A DNA stretch of 64,000 bases from Enterococcus plantarum (GTDB taxonomy: Bacteria > Bacillota > Bacilli > Lactobacillales > Enterococcaceae): contig NZ_MIKA01000048.1 of assembly GCF_001730295.1 (NCBI RefSeq), positions 1 to 64,000 of the forward strand, read 5' to 3'. The first letter of the stretch is position 1, and each line of letters starts with the position of its first letter. The notes under the pieces are model-generated. The model was not told where the DNA came from. It saw only the letters and a program-made list of their open reading frames with translations, and made no database searches. Made by a program: the position numbers and the translations under genes. Shown here in pieces: positions 43,437-53,655 of the stretch.

Positions 43437-44468
43437 ATTAGTAAGAAAAAAGACAATTCAGGGGGTCAAGAAGACCAAAAATTAGATAATTCTGAACAAA
43501 TAGATGAGCAAAATCTGACCCCATGGCAAAAAGAAAATCTAGAATATTTAAAAAAGCAAGGCGACAAGCCAGTATGGAACCCTTCTGTGGTTTCAGATGA
43601 AAAAGAAGAAGAGCCTGTTGAAGATGAAAACACTGAAACAGACGACGAAACGCCTTCAGAGGAGTCGGAAGTAAAACAAAAGAAAACTTACGAATCTTTT
43701 GCAGACCGCTTACCAAAAATAAAAAAAGTACGAAATACACGATTGTTTCGTAGATTGACATTGATCGTTTCAGTCTTTTTGATAGCAATTCTCATTGTAC
43801 TTTATTTTGTTTCGCCACTTAGTAAGTTAGGTAAGATTAGTGTGACAGGAACTAAAGATGTTAATAGTCAAGAGATCATTGCTCAGTCTAAATTAGAGAA
43901 GGACCAAAGTTTGTGGGAACAGTTTGGGGATAGAAAAATTTATGAAGATAAGATCAAGCGTCAAATCCCTCGTGTAAAAAAAGCAACGATTTCATTAAGT
44001 GGGATCAATTCATTCAATATAAAAATTGAAGAATATAAAGTAGTTGCTTTAGAATCTGTTCATCCTAATTATCATCCGATTTTAGAAAATGGGAAAATTT
44101 TACCTGAAGAGATGAAAGCACCTATAAGTGGTATGCCCATTTTTCTAAACTTCAAAGATCAGTCGATCATAAAAAATTTAATGAATTCTTATAACAAACT
44201 GCCTGAGGAATTGAAACAAAATATCTCGGAAATTCGTTATGCTCCATCAAAAGCAAACAAAGAGTTGATTAATATTAATATGAAAGATGCCAATGAAGTA
44301 ATCGTAAATATCTCTCAATTAGATGAGAAAATGGCGTATTATAGCAAGGTAGCGAGCCAAATGGAGAAACCAGGAATCATCGATATGGAAGTGGGAATCT
44401 TCTCATATCCATTTAAGAATGAGGAGACAGAAGAAAGTGTGGAAGAATCTTCACAGGTCTTAGAATAA
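43437..44468 (+). CDS. divIB: Cell division protein DivIB/FtsQ with an apparent ATT start
   Basis: The frame runs 343 residues if it starts at ATT 43437. AGGAGGTG at 43423-43430 lies six bases before that codon. The first usable ATG/GTG/TTG is GTG 43587, which would delete KENLEYLKKQGDKPVWNP, a segment typical of DivIB N-termini, and has no ribosome binding site. The N-terminus is charged and cytoplasmic (about 1-110). A transmembrane helix follows (about 112-132), then a POTRA domain (KLGKISVTGTKDVNSQEII), a beta domain, and an acidic tail. DivIB works with FtsL and DivIC in the divisome. Confidence 0.88.
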   Translation: MSKKKDNSGGQEDQKLDNSEQIDEQNLTPWQKENLEYLKKQGDKPVWNPSVVSDEKEEEPVEDENTETDDETPSEESEVKQKKTYESFADRLPKIKKVRNTRLFRRLTLIVSVFLIAILIVLYFVSPLSKLGKISVTGTKDVNSQEIIAQSKLEKDQSLWEQFGDRKIYEDKIKRQIPRVKKATISLSGINSFNIKIEEYKVVALESVHPNYHPILENGKILPEEMKAPISGMPIFLNFKDQSIIKNLMNSYNKLPEELKQNISEIRYAPSKANKELININMKDANEVIVNISQLDEKMAYYSKVASQMEKPGIIDMEVGIFSYPFKNEETEESVEESSQVLE

Positions 44469-44629
44469 TATAAAAAAAAATAAAACAACAAATTAGTAGA
44501 ATCTACTTTCTAAAAAGCCTATGTTTATGGTAAAATTGAAAGAAGTGAGTATTCATAAAAAATATATATGTAAACAGGTGTTTTTTGCCCGCTTACATAT
44601 TGGAATTAATAGGAGGAGGAACCCCATTC

Positions 44630-45952
44630 ATGGCAAAGACAGGAATGTATGTAGGCCTTGATATCGGTACAACATCAGTGAAAGTTGTAGTTGCTGAGTT
44701 TATCGAAGGTCAAATGAATATCATCGGCGTAGGAAACGCAAAATCTGATGGATTAAATCGAGGGATCATTGTCGATATAGATAAAACAGTTAATGCGATT
44801 CAAAGAGCAGTAAAACAAGCAGAAGAAAAAGCGGGAATTCAAATTAAAAGTGTGAATGTGGGGTTACCAGCAAACTTACTTGAAGTTGAAAATTGCCAAG
44901 GAATGATCGCTGTAAGTAGTGAGTCAAAAGAAATCACTGATGAAGATGTAAGAAACGTAGCATCTGCAGCTCTGGTTCGTTCAACTCCTCCTGAACGTCA
45001 AATCGTAGCAATCTTGCCTCAAGAATTCACGGTGGATGGATTCGAAGGGATTAAAGATCCACGGGGAATGATTGGCGTTCGCTTAGAAATGTTCGGAGTG
45101 GTCTTTACAGGTCCGAAAACAATTATTCACAATACTAGAAAATGCGTTGAAAAAGCAGGCTTAATAGTTAATGAATTAGTGATAATGCCATTAGCCCTAA
45201 CTGAAACAGTTCTTTCTGATGGTGAAAAAGATTTTGGTACTATCGTGATTGACATGGGTGGCGGACAAACAACAACATCTGTGATGCATGATAAACAATT
45301 GAAATTTACTCATGTAAACCAAGAAGGTGGAGAGTTTGTCACTAAAGATGTTTCGATCGTATTGAATACATCATTTAATAACGCGGAAGCACTAAAAATC
45401 AATTATGGTGATGCTTATCCTGAACGAACATCAGTAAGTGAAGAATTTCCAGTAGATGTGATTGGTAAGTCTGAACCTGTAAAAGTTGATGAACGTTATC
45501 TTTCCGAAGTGATTGAAGCGAGAGTTGAACAAATCTTTAAGAAATCTAAAGAAGTATTAGACGAAATCGATGCTTTAGAACTTCCTGGTGGAGTAATTTT
45601 AACTGGCGGTGGCGCAAGCCTTCCGGGTGTCGTTGATTTAGCACAAGAAATTTTTGATGCAAGTGTGAAACTATATGTACCGAACCATATGGGATTACGT
45701 AACCCAGTCTTTACAAATGTGATCAGTATTGTAGAATATTCTGCTCAGCTGAATGACATTTATCATATTGCCAAGGGTGCGATTCCAGGCGAAAAGATCA
45801 AGTCATCACAGCCAATTGCAGTTCAACAAGAAGTACAATATGATACTTATACAGATACAACTCAAGATGATTACGACGATTCTGAAATTCACGAATCTGG
45901 TGAAAAAGTTACAGGTAAAATAAAAGACTTCTTCTCAAACATTTTTGACTAA
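44630..45952 (+). CDS. ftsA: Cell division protein FtsA
   Basis: This 440-residue actin-like ATPase starts at ATG 44630 ([29 protein letters not shown] upstream), not at the longer frame from 44585. Family motifs are DLGTTS-like phosphate loop near residue 10, [13 protein letters not shown], and [11 protein letters not shown]. The C-terminus ends in [12 protein letters not shown], the amphipathic membrane-targeting helix. It tethers FtsZ to the membrane and recruits late divisome proteins. ftsZ follows after 26 bases. Confidence 0.95.
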   Translation: MAKTGMYVGLDIGTTSVKVVVAEFIEGQMNIIGVGNAKSDGLNRGIIVDIDKTVNAIQRAVKQAEEKAGIQIKSVNVGLPANLLEVENCQGMIAVSSESKEITDEDVRNVASAALVRSTPPERQIVAILPQEFTVDGFEGIKDPRGMIGVRLEMFGVVFTGPKTIIHNTRKCVEKAGLIVNELVIMPLALTETVLSDGEKDFGTIVIDMGGGQTTTSVMHDKQLKFTHVNQEGGEFVTKDVSIVLNTSFNNAEALKINYGDAYPERTSVSEEFPVDVIGKSEPVKVDERYLSEVIEARVEQIFKKSKEVLDEIDALELPGGVILTGGGASLPGVVDLAQEIFDASVKLYVPNHMGLRNPVFTNVISIVEYSAQLNDIYHIAKGAIPGEKIKSSQPIAVQQEVQYDTYTDTTQDDYDDSEIHESGEKVTGKIKDFFSNIFD

Positions 45953-45978
45953 CAATTCAAACAGGAGGAAACGATACT

Positions 45979-47229
45979 ATGGAATTTTCTTTAGACAATA
46001 ACATTAACAATGGCGCTGTCATTAAAGTTATCGGTGTAGGCGGCGGTGGCGGCAATGCTGTTAATCGCATGATCGATGAAAACGTCAAAGGCGTTGAATT
46101 TATCGCTGCAAATACAGATGTACAAGCTCTCAAAAACTCAAAAGCAGAAACAGTGATCCAACTTGGACCTAAGTATACACGTGGTTTAGGTGCAGGATCT
46201 CAACCCGAAGTTGGCCAAAAATCAGCAGAAGAAAGTGAACAAGTAATCTCAGATGCCTTACAAGGTGCTGACATGATCTTTATCACTGCTGGAATGGGCG
46301 GCGGAACAGGAACAGGAGCTGCTCCTGTTGTTGCTAAAATCGCAAAAGAATTAGGTGCATTAACAGTTGGTGTTGTCACAAGACCATTTAGCTTTGAAGG
46401 ACCAAAACGCGGACGCTACGCAGCTGAAGGAATTGCTCTTTTAAAAGAAAATGTCGATACATTATTGATTATCTCAAACAATCGTCTATTAGAAGTTGTA
46501 GATAAAAAGACACCAATGCTTGAAGCATTCCGTGAAGCAGATAATGTATTACGCCAAGGCGTACAAGGTATTTCAGATTTAATTACAGCTCCAGGCTATG
46601 TTAACTTGGACTTTGCCGATGTGAAGACTGTAATGGAAAACCAAGGCACTGCTTTAATGGGGATCGGTGTTGCTAGCGGTGAAGACCGTGTTATCGAAGC
46701 AACTAAAAAAGCTATTTCTTCTCCATTATTAGAAACATCTATTGATGGCGCTGAACAAGTATTGCTAAATATCACGGGTGGTTTAGATATGACATTGTTT
46801 GAAGCACAAGATGCTTCTGATATCGTGACAAGTGCCGCAACTGGTGATGTAAATATTATTCTAGGTACGTCAATCAATGAAGATCTAGGCGACGAAATTC
46901 GTGTTACTGTTATTGCGACAGGAATCGATCCTTCAAAAAAAGATCGTAAATCACAACGTCAAAGCAGACCTACACAAATCCAAACAGTGCAACAAGCACC
47001 CGTTTTGGATATGGAACAATCAAAACCGTCACAACCGCAACCTCAAGAAGAGACAAGTGCTTTTGGTGATTGGGATATCCGACGTGAGCAAAACGTACGA
47101 CCAAAAGTTGAAGATACAACATTTGAAAATGTTGAGAAAAAAGATTTTGAAACATTTCATCGTGAAGAGCCATCACAAAATAATGACGATGAATTAAATA
47201 CACCACCATTTTTCCGCAGAAAAAGATAG
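45979..47229 (+). CDS. ftsZ: Cell division GTPase FtsZ
   Basis: This 416-residue tubulin homologue contains the GTP-binding signature [10 protein letters not shown] near residue 107 and the synergy loop region [19 protein letters not shown] variable Gln-rich linker (residues about 320-395) is followed by the conserved C-terminal peptide [13 protein letters not shown] that binds FtsA and SepF. Its polymer ring is the scaffold of division. The ribosome binding site is AGGAGGAAACG. Confidence 0.97.
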   Translation: MEFSLDNNINNGAVIKVIGVGGGGGNAVNRMIDENVKGVEFIAANTDVQALKNSKAETVIQLGPKYTRGLGAGSQPEVGQKSAEESEQVISDALQGADMIFITAGMGGGTGTGAAPVVAKIAKELGALTVGVVTRPFSFEGPKRGRYAAEGIALLKENVDTLLIISNNRLLEVVDKKTPMLEAFREADNVLRQGVQGISDLITAPGYVNLDFADVKTVMENQGTALMGIGVASGEDRVIEATKKAISSPLLETSIDGAEQVLLNITGGLDMTLFEAQDASDIVTSAATGDVNIILGTSINEDLGDEIRVTVIATGIDPSKKDRKSQRQSRPTQIQTVQQAPVLDMEQSKPSQPQPQEETSAFGDWDIRREQNVRPKVEDTTFENVEKKDFETFHREEPSQNNDDELNTPPFFRRKR

Positions 47230-47244
47230 GAGCGATTTTTAAGC

Positions 47245-47922
47245 ATGCTTGTTGATAACATAGAAAAAATAAATCAAGACATTCAGCTTGCATGCCAAAA
47301 AGCAGCTCGTTCAGACAATGATATAACAATGATTGCCGTAACCAAATCAGTGGAAAAAGACATTGCCAAGGAGCTTGCTGAACTTGGTATTGAGAATATG
47401 GCTGAGAACCGAGTCGATAAGTTACTAGAGAAAAAAATAGCACTTAAAAACTTTCCATCTATTAAGTGGCATTTGATTGGTAATTTACAGCGTAGGAAGG
47501 TAAAATCAATAATAAATGAGATAGATTATTTTCACGCTTTGGACAGTTTGAAATTAGCCGAAGAAATCCAAAAACGAGCTGAGAAGCAACTTGCCTGTTT
47601 CGTTGAGGTGAATGTTACTGGCGAAGAAAGTAAGCACGGATTAAATTCAGATGATGTTATCGCGTTTATTCAGCAATTAGCAGCATTTGATAAAATCAAA
47701 GTCGTAGGGTTAATGACTATGGCGCCGTTGAATGCTTCAGAGCAAGTTCTTCACGAAGTGTTTTCTAAGTTGAAAAAATTGCAACTAGCAGTAAATAATC
47801 AGCATCTGTCATATGCACCATGTACAGAGCTTAGCATGGGAATGAGTAATGATTTCTCAATTGCTATTGAAGAAGGTGCAACTTTTGTACGAATCGGAAC
47901 AGCAATTTTCAGAGGTGCGTAA
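47245..47922 (+). CDS. ylmE: PLP homeostasis protein, YggS/YlmE family
   Basis: This 225-residue single-domain PLP-binding barrel contains the PLP lysine in MIAVTKSVEKD near residue 33, GENRVDKLLEK-like AENRVDKLLEK, HLIGNLQRRKVK, and C-terminal ELSMGMSNDFSIAIEEGATF with RIGTAIF for phosphate binding. Homologues keep PLP levels balanced and have no catalytic activity. It is placed between ftsZ and sepF as in other Firmicutes ylm clusters. Confidence 0.93.
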   Translation: MLVDNIEKINQDIQLACQKAARSDNDITMIAVTKSVEKDIAKELAELGIENMAENRVDKLLEKKIALKNFPSIKWHLIGNLQRRKVKSIINEIDYFHALDSLKLAEEIQKRAEKQLACFVEVNVTGEESKHGLNSDDVIAFIQQLAAFDKIKVVGLMTMAPLNASEQVLHEVFSKLKKLQLAVNNQHLSYAPCTELSMGMSNDFSIAIEEGATFVRIGTAIFRGA

Positions 47923-47935
47923 AGGAGGGGAATCT

Positions 47936-48541
47936 ATGTCAATTTTTAGTAAAAATGCGTTATCGAGCTTTTTTGGATTATCTGGTGAAGATGAATATGA
48001 TAATTATGATGAATACGAAGAGCAAAAGGTTGTGAATGAACAGCCCAGACAGGCGGTTCGACAATCACAAGCACAGGTACAAAGACCGACTGTAACTGAG
48101 CCTTTAACCGAAAAACCATCTGCTCGTTATCGTTCAACAGAAACACAACAAGATAAGAAAGAAAGCCGTCAGGAAACAGCATTTAATGAGCAAAAGGTTG
48201 TCTCCATGCGTAGTTCTAATAACTCAAATTCTAAACGTTCGCAAGAAACACATAGTTCAGTTAAACCAGGAAAAATCACGATTATTGAACCAAGAGTTTA
48301 TTCTGAAGCAATGAATATCGCTAAACATATTATTGCAAGTGACGCTGTGTTGATTAATTTTCATTTAGTGGAAGAAAATCAAGCAAGAAGAATTGTGGAC
48401 TTTCTTACAGGAACTGTTTATGCATTAGATGGAGACATTCAACGAGTAGGCGATGAAATTTTTCTTTGTACGCCGTCAAACATAGAAATCGATAGTGCTA
48501 CAGCACAATCGTTAGCTAAGAAACAAATGTTTGATTTCTAG
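47936..48541 (+). CDS. sepF: Cell division protein SepF
   Basis: This 201-residue protein starts at ATG 47936 after AAAGGAGGGG; the frame extending from 47849 overlaps ylmE and is not used. The N-terminal amphipathic helix SIFSKNALSSFFGLSG binds membrane. The middle is acidic, Gln-rich and disordered (20-115). The C-terminal SepF core (ITIIEPRVYSEAMNIAKHII, VDFLTGTVYALDG) polymerises into rings and bundles FtsZ filaments. It is ten bases before ylmG. Confidence 0.93.
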   Translation: MSIFSKNALSSFFGLSGEDEYDNYDEYEEQKVVNEQPRQAVRQSQAQVQRPTVTEPLTEKPSARYRSTETQQDKKESRQETAFNEQKVVSMRSSNNSNSKRSQETHSSVKPGKITIIEPRVYSEAMNIAKHIIASDAVLINFHLVEENQARRIVDFLTGTVYALDGDIQRVGDEIFLCTPSNIEIDSATAQSLAKKQMFDF

Positions 48542-48551
48542 TTAGGAGGTA

Positions 48552-48824
48552 ATGAGTATCGCTCTATTTATATTTCTATTATACAAAGGTGTTCAAATCT
48601 ATTCAGGCGTTTTAATCATATATGCACTATTATCTTGGTTTCCAGGAGCTTATGATTCTACGTTTGGTCGTTTGATTTCAAGAATTTCCGAACCTTACTT
48701 AAGCTTATTTGATCGATTAAATTTGAGAATAGGTATGGTTGGTTTTAATGTAATGATTGCAATCATTGTGTTGAATTTAGCCGCGAGTGGACTGGGACGA
48801 ATTTTACAACTAATCTTGTATTAA
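48552..48824 (+). CDS. ylmG: YggT-family membrane protein YlmG
   Basis: This 90-residue protein has two transmembrane helices (about 3-25 and 66-86) and the YggT signature YALLSWFPGAYDSTFGRLIS, then EPYLSLFDRL. The role in bacteria is unclear; links to division and cation homeostasis have been proposed. TTAGGAGGTA precedes ATG 48552. Confidence 0.9.
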   Translation: MSIALFIFLLYKGVQIYSGVLIIYALLSWFPGAYDSTFGRLISRISEPYLSLFDRLNLRIGMVGFNVMIAIIVLNLAASGLGRILQLILY

Positions 48825-48846
48825 TAAAAGAAAGGATGATTTATCT

Positions 48847-49629
48847 ATGAACGCAAATGTGTATCAACATTTTCGCAAAGATGAGCATCCTTTTATTGAT
48901 TCCGTTGGTGATTGGTTGGAGCAAGTTGAAAGTCAGTACGCTCCTTACTTATCGGATTTCTTAGATCCGAGGCAAGCATACATCTTAGAGACGTTGATTC
49001 GTCAAAATAGTGAACTTGAATTTCAGTTTTATGGTGGATATGGACAAGCTGAACGAAGACGCTGTTTGATTTTTCCTGATTATTACGAACCAAAGGAAGA
49101 AGATTTCGAAGTAGAATTATTAGAAATCGTTTATCCTGTAAAGTTTTCCACATTATCCCACGGTAAGGTATTGGGTACCTTAGTCAACACTGGGATCAAA
49201 CGGGATTATTTTGGCGATATTATTTCTGATGGCAATCAATGGCAAGTTTTTATTGCTAAAGAAATAGCAAATTTCGTTGAAAATCAGGTAGAAAAAATCG
49301 GGAAAATATCAGTAAGAGTAGAAAAAAGAAAATATACAGAGATGATTCTTCCTAAAGATGATTGGATGCATGAGCGGACAACAATAAGTTCGTTACGTCT
49401 GGATAATTTGATCTCTAGCGTATATAATATATCTAGACAGAGATCAAAACAATTGATCGAATCTGGAAAAGTCAAAGTGAATTGGACAGAAAATACAAGA
49501 CCAGATTTTTTAGTAGATTTATTAGATATTGTATCTATTAGAGGGTTTGGGCGAATCCAAATTCAAGAGTTAGAGGGGAAGACGAAAAAGGACAAGTTTC
49601 GTTTGTTACTGGGAGTTCTACGAAAATAA
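48847..49629 (+). CDS. ylmH: S4-domain RNA-binding protein YlmH
   Basis: This 260-residue protein has an N-terminal domain (1-180) of the YlmH family (YQHFRKDEHPFIDSVGDW, FPDYYEPKEEDFEVEL) and a C-terminal S4 domain (SSLRLDNLISSVYNISRQRS, then SGKVKVNW). In Firmicutes YlmH is associated with ribosomes and rescue of stalled chains. It is part of the sepF-ylmG-ylmH-divIVA run and starts after AAAGGATG. Confidence 0.92.
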   Translation: MNANVYQHFRKDEHPFIDSVGDWLEQVESQYAPYLSDFLDPRQAYILETLIRQNSELEFQFYGGYGQAERRRCLIFPDYYEPKEEDFEVELLEIVYPVKFSTLSHGKVLGTLVNTGIKRDYFGDIISDGNQWQVFIAKEIANFVENQVEKIGKISVRVEKRKYTEMILPKDDWMHERTTISSLRLDNLISSVYNISRQRSKQLIESGKVKVNWTENTRPDFLVDLLDIVSIRGFGRIQIQELEGKTKKDKFRLLLGVLRK

Positions 49630-49648
49630 TCCAAAGAGGTGAAGGAAT

Positions 49649-50353
49649 ATGGCATTAACTCCATTAGATATTCAAAATAAGAACTTCTCTACAAAAATGA
49701 GAGGGTACAACCAAGATGATGTCGATGATTTCTTAGATCAAGTAACGAAAGATTATGAAGATTCTCTTCAAAAAACACGTGAGCTTGAAAAATCATTAAA
49801 ACACGCAGAAGAAAAATTACAATATTTCAATGAATTAAAAGATGCATTGAATCAATCTATTATTGTAGCACAAGACACTGCTGATAAAGTAAAAACGAGT
49901 GCGAACAAAGAGTCAGAAGTAATCGTTACTTCTGCTGAAAATACAGCAAATGAAATGATTTCTTCTGCTGAAAAACGTTCAAGCAATCTTATTACGTCTG
50001 CAGAAGAAAAAGCAAAAGAAATTCTAACTGACGCAACGGACCGTGCACGTCAATTAGCTGCTGAAACCGATGATTTGAAGAAGAAAACACGTGTCTTCCA
50101 TCAACGTTTAAGCTTAATGTTAGAAGCACAACTGGAACAGGTGAAGAGTGAAGAATGGAATGAACTATTAAAACCCTTCTCAAGTTACGTAAGTGACTCA
50201 CATACTGTTATTAAAGAAGTTTTAGCACAAGAACTTGATAAAAGCGATGATGTTGCTACAGAACCGATTGTAACAGAAGAACAACCTACACTTGAAAAAG
50301 CTGCAATTGATCCAAAAGCAATGCTTGATTTATTAAATCAAGATCCTAAATAA
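49649..50353 (+). CDS. divIVA: Septum/pole-targeting protein DivIVA
   Basis: This 234-residue coiled-coil protein has the N-terminal membrane-curvature binding motif (ALTPLDIQNKNFSTKMRGYN, then DVDDFLDQV) and a long coiled coil over residues about 30-165 with near-repeated SAEN/SAEK-T/SSN segments (SAENTANEMISSAEKRSSNL). It ends in a tail (DPKAMLDLLNQDPK). It marks septa and poles and is the last gene before the ileS leader. Confidence 0.94.
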   Translation: MALTPLDIQNKNFSTKMRGYNQDDVDDFLDQVTKDYEDSLQKTRELEKSLKHAEEKLQYFNELKDALNQSIIVAQDTADKVKTSANKESEVIVTSAENTANEMISSAEKRSSNLITSAEEKAKEILTDATDRARQLAAETDDLKKKTRVFHQRLSLMLEAQLEQVKSEEWNELLKPFSSYVSDSHTVIKEVLAQELDKSDDVATEPIVTEEQPTLEKAAIDPKAMLDLLNQDPK

Positions 50354-50389
50354 TTCTGTAGATAAATAGAACAGAAAAGTCAATAACCA

Positions 50390-50597
50390 TTCTTTTAGCG
50401 AGTCAATGATAGTGAAAGTTTGACAGACCCTGGTATTGAAAAGATCCTCTATTTTACTTCAAGTTTGAATAAAGTAAAACTTGACGAGTGATTTCGTTAC
50501 CAATTAACAGAGGAAATAATTGAGTTGATCGATTATTTTAAATTTGGGTGGTAACGCGAGTACTTTCGTCCCTTGGGATGAAGGTGCTTTTTATTTT
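50390..50597 (+). promoter_or_regulatory. T-box riboswitch controlling ileS (isoleucine)
   Basis: The leader has T-box sequence TTGGGTGGTAACGCG at 50544-50558 and a terminator hairpin (GAGTACTTTCGTCCC...GGGATGAAGGTGC, then TTTTT) at 50556-50593. A likely specifier is ATC (Ile) in GAAAAGATCC at about 50442-50447. TGGT in the antiterminator bulge would pair with the ACCA end of uncharged tRNA-Ile. Confidence 0.9.
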
Positions 50598-50773
50598 GCT
50601 AAGAATCACTACACTTCGTTTCGATCTCATCAATTTCTAAGCGCTAAAGCACTAAGAATTGAAAGACTACGATTGGTTCTGCCAGAGTAGATGATTTGGA
50701 CTACACAATAATTAATTTATCCACAATCAATATTTTATAAATAATAGCAATAAACGAAAGTGAGGAAATAAAA

Positions 50774-53563
50774 ATGAAAATGAAAGAAACATTACAGTTG
50801 GGAAAAACAGCTTTTCCAATGCGTGGGAATTTGCCAAATCGTGAAGTAGAATGGCAAAAAGAGTGGGAAGAAAAAAAAATCTACGAAAAACGTCAAGAAT
50901 TAAACGAAGGCAAACCAACATTTGTTTTACATGATGGACCGCCATATGCCAATGGAAATATCCATCTAGGTCATTCGTTAAATAAAATTAGTAAAGATAT
51001 CATTATCCGTTCAAAATCTATGTCAGGATTCCGCTCACCTTACGTTCCTGGTTGGGATACACATGGATTGCCGATCGAACAAGTATTGACAAATAAAGGG
51101 ATTAAAAGAAAAGAAATGACCTTAGCTGAATATCGCGAAAAATGTGAAGAGTATGCTCGTTCGCAAGTTGATACTCAACGTGCTGATTTTAAACGTTTGG
51201 GGGTTGCGGGAGATTGGGAAAATCCTTATATCACACTGGATCCAACTTATGAGGCAGCTGAAATTCGTGTGTTTGGTAAAATGGCGGAAAAAGGCTATAT
51301 CTATAAAGGATTGAAACCAATTTACTGGTCTCCATCAAGTGAGTCGTCACTAGCGGAAGCAGAAATCGAATATAAAGATGTTAAATCAGCTTCTATTTAT
51401 GTTGCTTTTAAAGTAGTAGATGGCAAAGGAATTTTAGATACAGATACGTCATTTGTAATCTGGACGACAACACCTTGGACACTTCCAGCAAACTTAGGAA
51501 TTTCCGTGAATCCAGCGTATCAATATGTTGTTGTGAAAGCCTATGGTAAAAAATACGTTGTTGCTAAAGATCTTTTAGAGACAGTCAAAGAAGCAATCGG
51601 TTGGGATGACGTTGAGGTTCTTGAAACAATTGCTGGTAAAGACATGGAATATATGACAGCACAGCATCCATTTTATGATCGGACATCATTAGTTATGTTA
51701 GGGGATCATGTAACATTAGATGCAGGTACTGGGTTAGTTCATACGGCTCCAGGACATGGTGAAGATGATTATATCGTAGGGAAAAAATACAATTTAGACG
51801 TTCTTTCACCTGTGGATAATCGTGGGGTGTATACAGATGAAGCACCAGGCTTTGAAGGAGTTTTCTACGATAAAGCAAACCCCATGATCACGGCCTTACT
51901 GGATGAAAAAGATGCGCTGTTGAAATTGGATTTCTTTACACATAGTTATCCACATGACTGGCGTACAAAGAAACCTGTCATTTATCGTGCAACACCACAA
52001 TGGTTTGCATCAATCGATAAATTCCGCCAAAATATCTTAGATGAAGTTGAGAAAGTGGATTGGATTCTTCCTTGGGGAAAAACGCGTCTTTACAACATGA
52101 TTCGTGATCGTGGTGACTGGGTAATTTCTCGTCAACGTGCGTGGGGCGTACCATTACCAATTTTCTACGCTGAAAACGGTGAAGCAATCATTACACCAGA
52201 AACAATCGAACATGTGGCAACTTTATTTGCTGAACATGGATCAAATATCTGGTTCAAACGTGAGGCAAAAGAATTATTGCCAGAAGGATATACACATCCA
52301 GGTTCTCCAAATGGTGAATTTACAAAAGAAAATGATATCATGGATGTTTGGTTTGACTCAGGTTCTTCTCATGAAGCCGTATTACGTCAACGTCCAGAAC
52401 TAACTTTCCCAGCTGATATGTATTTAGAAGGCTCTGATCAATACCGTGGTTGGTTTAATTCGAGTATTACAACAAGTGTTGCTATCAATGGTGTAGCGCC
52501 TTATAAAGCTGTTTTATCACAAGGGTTTACGCTGGATGGCGAAGGCCGTAAAATGAGTAAATCATTGGGAAATACAATTTTACCAGATAAAGTAATCAAA
52601 CAAATGGGTGCGGATATTTTGCGCCTGTGGGTAAGTAGTGTAGATTATGAAGCTGATGTACGCGTTTCTATGGATATCTTAAACCAAGTGTCTGAAGTGT
52701 ACCGTAAAATCCGTAATACAATGCGCTTCTTATTAGCAAACACAAGTGATTTTGAACCCAAAGAACATACTGTTGCGTATGAAGAGTTACGTTCTGTGGA
52801 TAAATATATGATGGTTCGTTTAAATCAAGTAATCCAAGAAATTCGTGAAAAAGGGTATGAGAAATATAATTTCATGCAAATTTATCGTTCAGTGATGAAT
52901 TTCTTAACGGTAGACTTATCTTCTTTCTATTTAGACTTTGCTAAAGATGTAGTGTATATTGAAGCAGAAGATAACTACCAAAGACGTTGTATGCAAACAG
53001 TCTTTTATCAAATAGCTGTTTCATTAACAAAATTGTTAACACCAATTATTCCGCATACATCCGAGGAAATCTGGAGCTTCTTGAAAGAAGACGAAGAGTA
53101 TGTTCAATTGGCTGAATTCCCAGGTTATGAAGAGTTTACAAATCAACAAGAATTATTAGATACTTGGGCTGCGTTCATGGACTTTAGAGATAATGTCTTA
53201 AAAGCGTTGGAAGAAGCGCGTAATTCTAAATTGATCGGTAAATCGTTAGAAGCGAAAGTAACGGTTTATCCGAATGAACAAATCAAAGAATTGTTAACAG
53301 CTGTGGATGCAGATGTCGCACAATTATTGATTGTTTCTGATTTTGAGGTAGCGGCTTTAACAGCTGAAATTCCTGAAAATGTTGAAAAATTTGAGGATAT
53401 GTCGATTCTTGTGGAAAAAGCAGCAGGGGAAACGTGTGAACGCTGTCGTGCCGTGCGCACAGACGTTGGTGAAAATGAAAAACTTCCGCATTTATGTGGG
53501 CGTTGTGCCACTATCGTTGAAGAAAATTATCCTGAGGCTGTTGCTGAAGGATTTGAAGCGTAA
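50774..53563 (+). CDS. ileS: Isoleucyl-tRNA synthetase
   Basis: This 929-residue class I synthetase contains the HIGH motif as HLGH in [15 protein letters not shown] (near residue 58), the CP1 editing domain ([17 protein letters not shown]), [12 protein letters not shown], the KMSKS motif in [14 protein letters not shown], and a C-terminal zinc finger (CERCR and CGRCATIV). It charges tRNA-Ile. Expression is controlled by the T-box leader. ATG 50774 has GTGAGGAAATA before it; ATG 50780 is an alternative. Confidence 0.97.
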   Translation: MKMKETLQLGKTAFPMRGNLPNREVEWQKEWEEKKIYEKRQELNEGKPTFVLHDGPPYANGNIHLGHSLNKISKDIIIRSKSMSGFRSPYVPGWDTHGLPIEQVLTNKGIKRKEMTLAEYREKCEEYARSQVDTQRADFKRLGVAGDWENPYITLDPTYEAAEIRVFGKMAEKGYIYKGLKPIYWSPSSESSLAEAEIEYKDVKSASIYVAFKVVDGKGILDTDTSFVIWTTTPWTLPANLGISVNPAYQYVVVKAYGKKYVVAKDLLETVKEAIGWDDVEVLETIAGKDMEYMTAQHPFYDRTSLVMLGDHVTLDAGTGLVHTAPGHGEDDYIVGKKYNLDVLSPVDNRGVYTDEAPGFEGVFYDKANPMITALLDEKDALLKLDFFTHSYPHDWRTKKPVIYRATPQWFASIDKFRQNILDEVEKVDWILPWGKTRLYNMIRDRGDWVISRQRAWGVPLPIFYAENGEAIITPETIEHVATLFAEHGSNIWFKREAKELLPEGYTHPGSPNGEFTKENDIMDVWFDSGSSHEAVLRQRPELTFPADMYLEGSDQYRGWFNSSITTSVAINGVAPYKAVLSQGFTLDGEGRKMSKSLGNTILPDKVIKQMGADILRLWVSSVDYEADVRVSMDILNQVSEVYRKIRNTMRFLLANTSDFEPKEHTVAYEELRSVDKYMMVRLNQVIQEIREKGYEKYNFMQIYRSVMNFLTVDLSSFYLDFAKDVVYIEAEDNYQRRCMQTVFYQIAVSLTKLLTPIIPHTSEEIWSFLKEDEEYVQLAEFPGYEEFTNQQELLDTWAAFMDFRDNVLKALEEARNSKLIGKSLEAKVTVYPNEQIKELLTAVDADVAQLLIVSDFEVAALTAEIPENVEKFEDMSILVEKAAGETCERCRAVRTDVGENEKLPHLCGRCATIVEENYPEAVAEGFEA

Positions 53564-53576
53564 AAATCGTTAAAAC

Positions 53577-53623
53577 AATAAAAAGAGTATTAAACAATTT
53601 TTGTTTAATACTCTTTTGTTTTA
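53577..53623. terminator. Bidirectional terminator between ileS and the muramidase gene
   Basis: AAAAGAGTATTAAACAA and TTGTTTAATACTCTTTT form a 17-bp perfect stem around TTTT. Confidence 0.9.
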
Positions 53624-53655
53624 GAGACTGAAAACTTTTTCGCAATGTATGAGAG

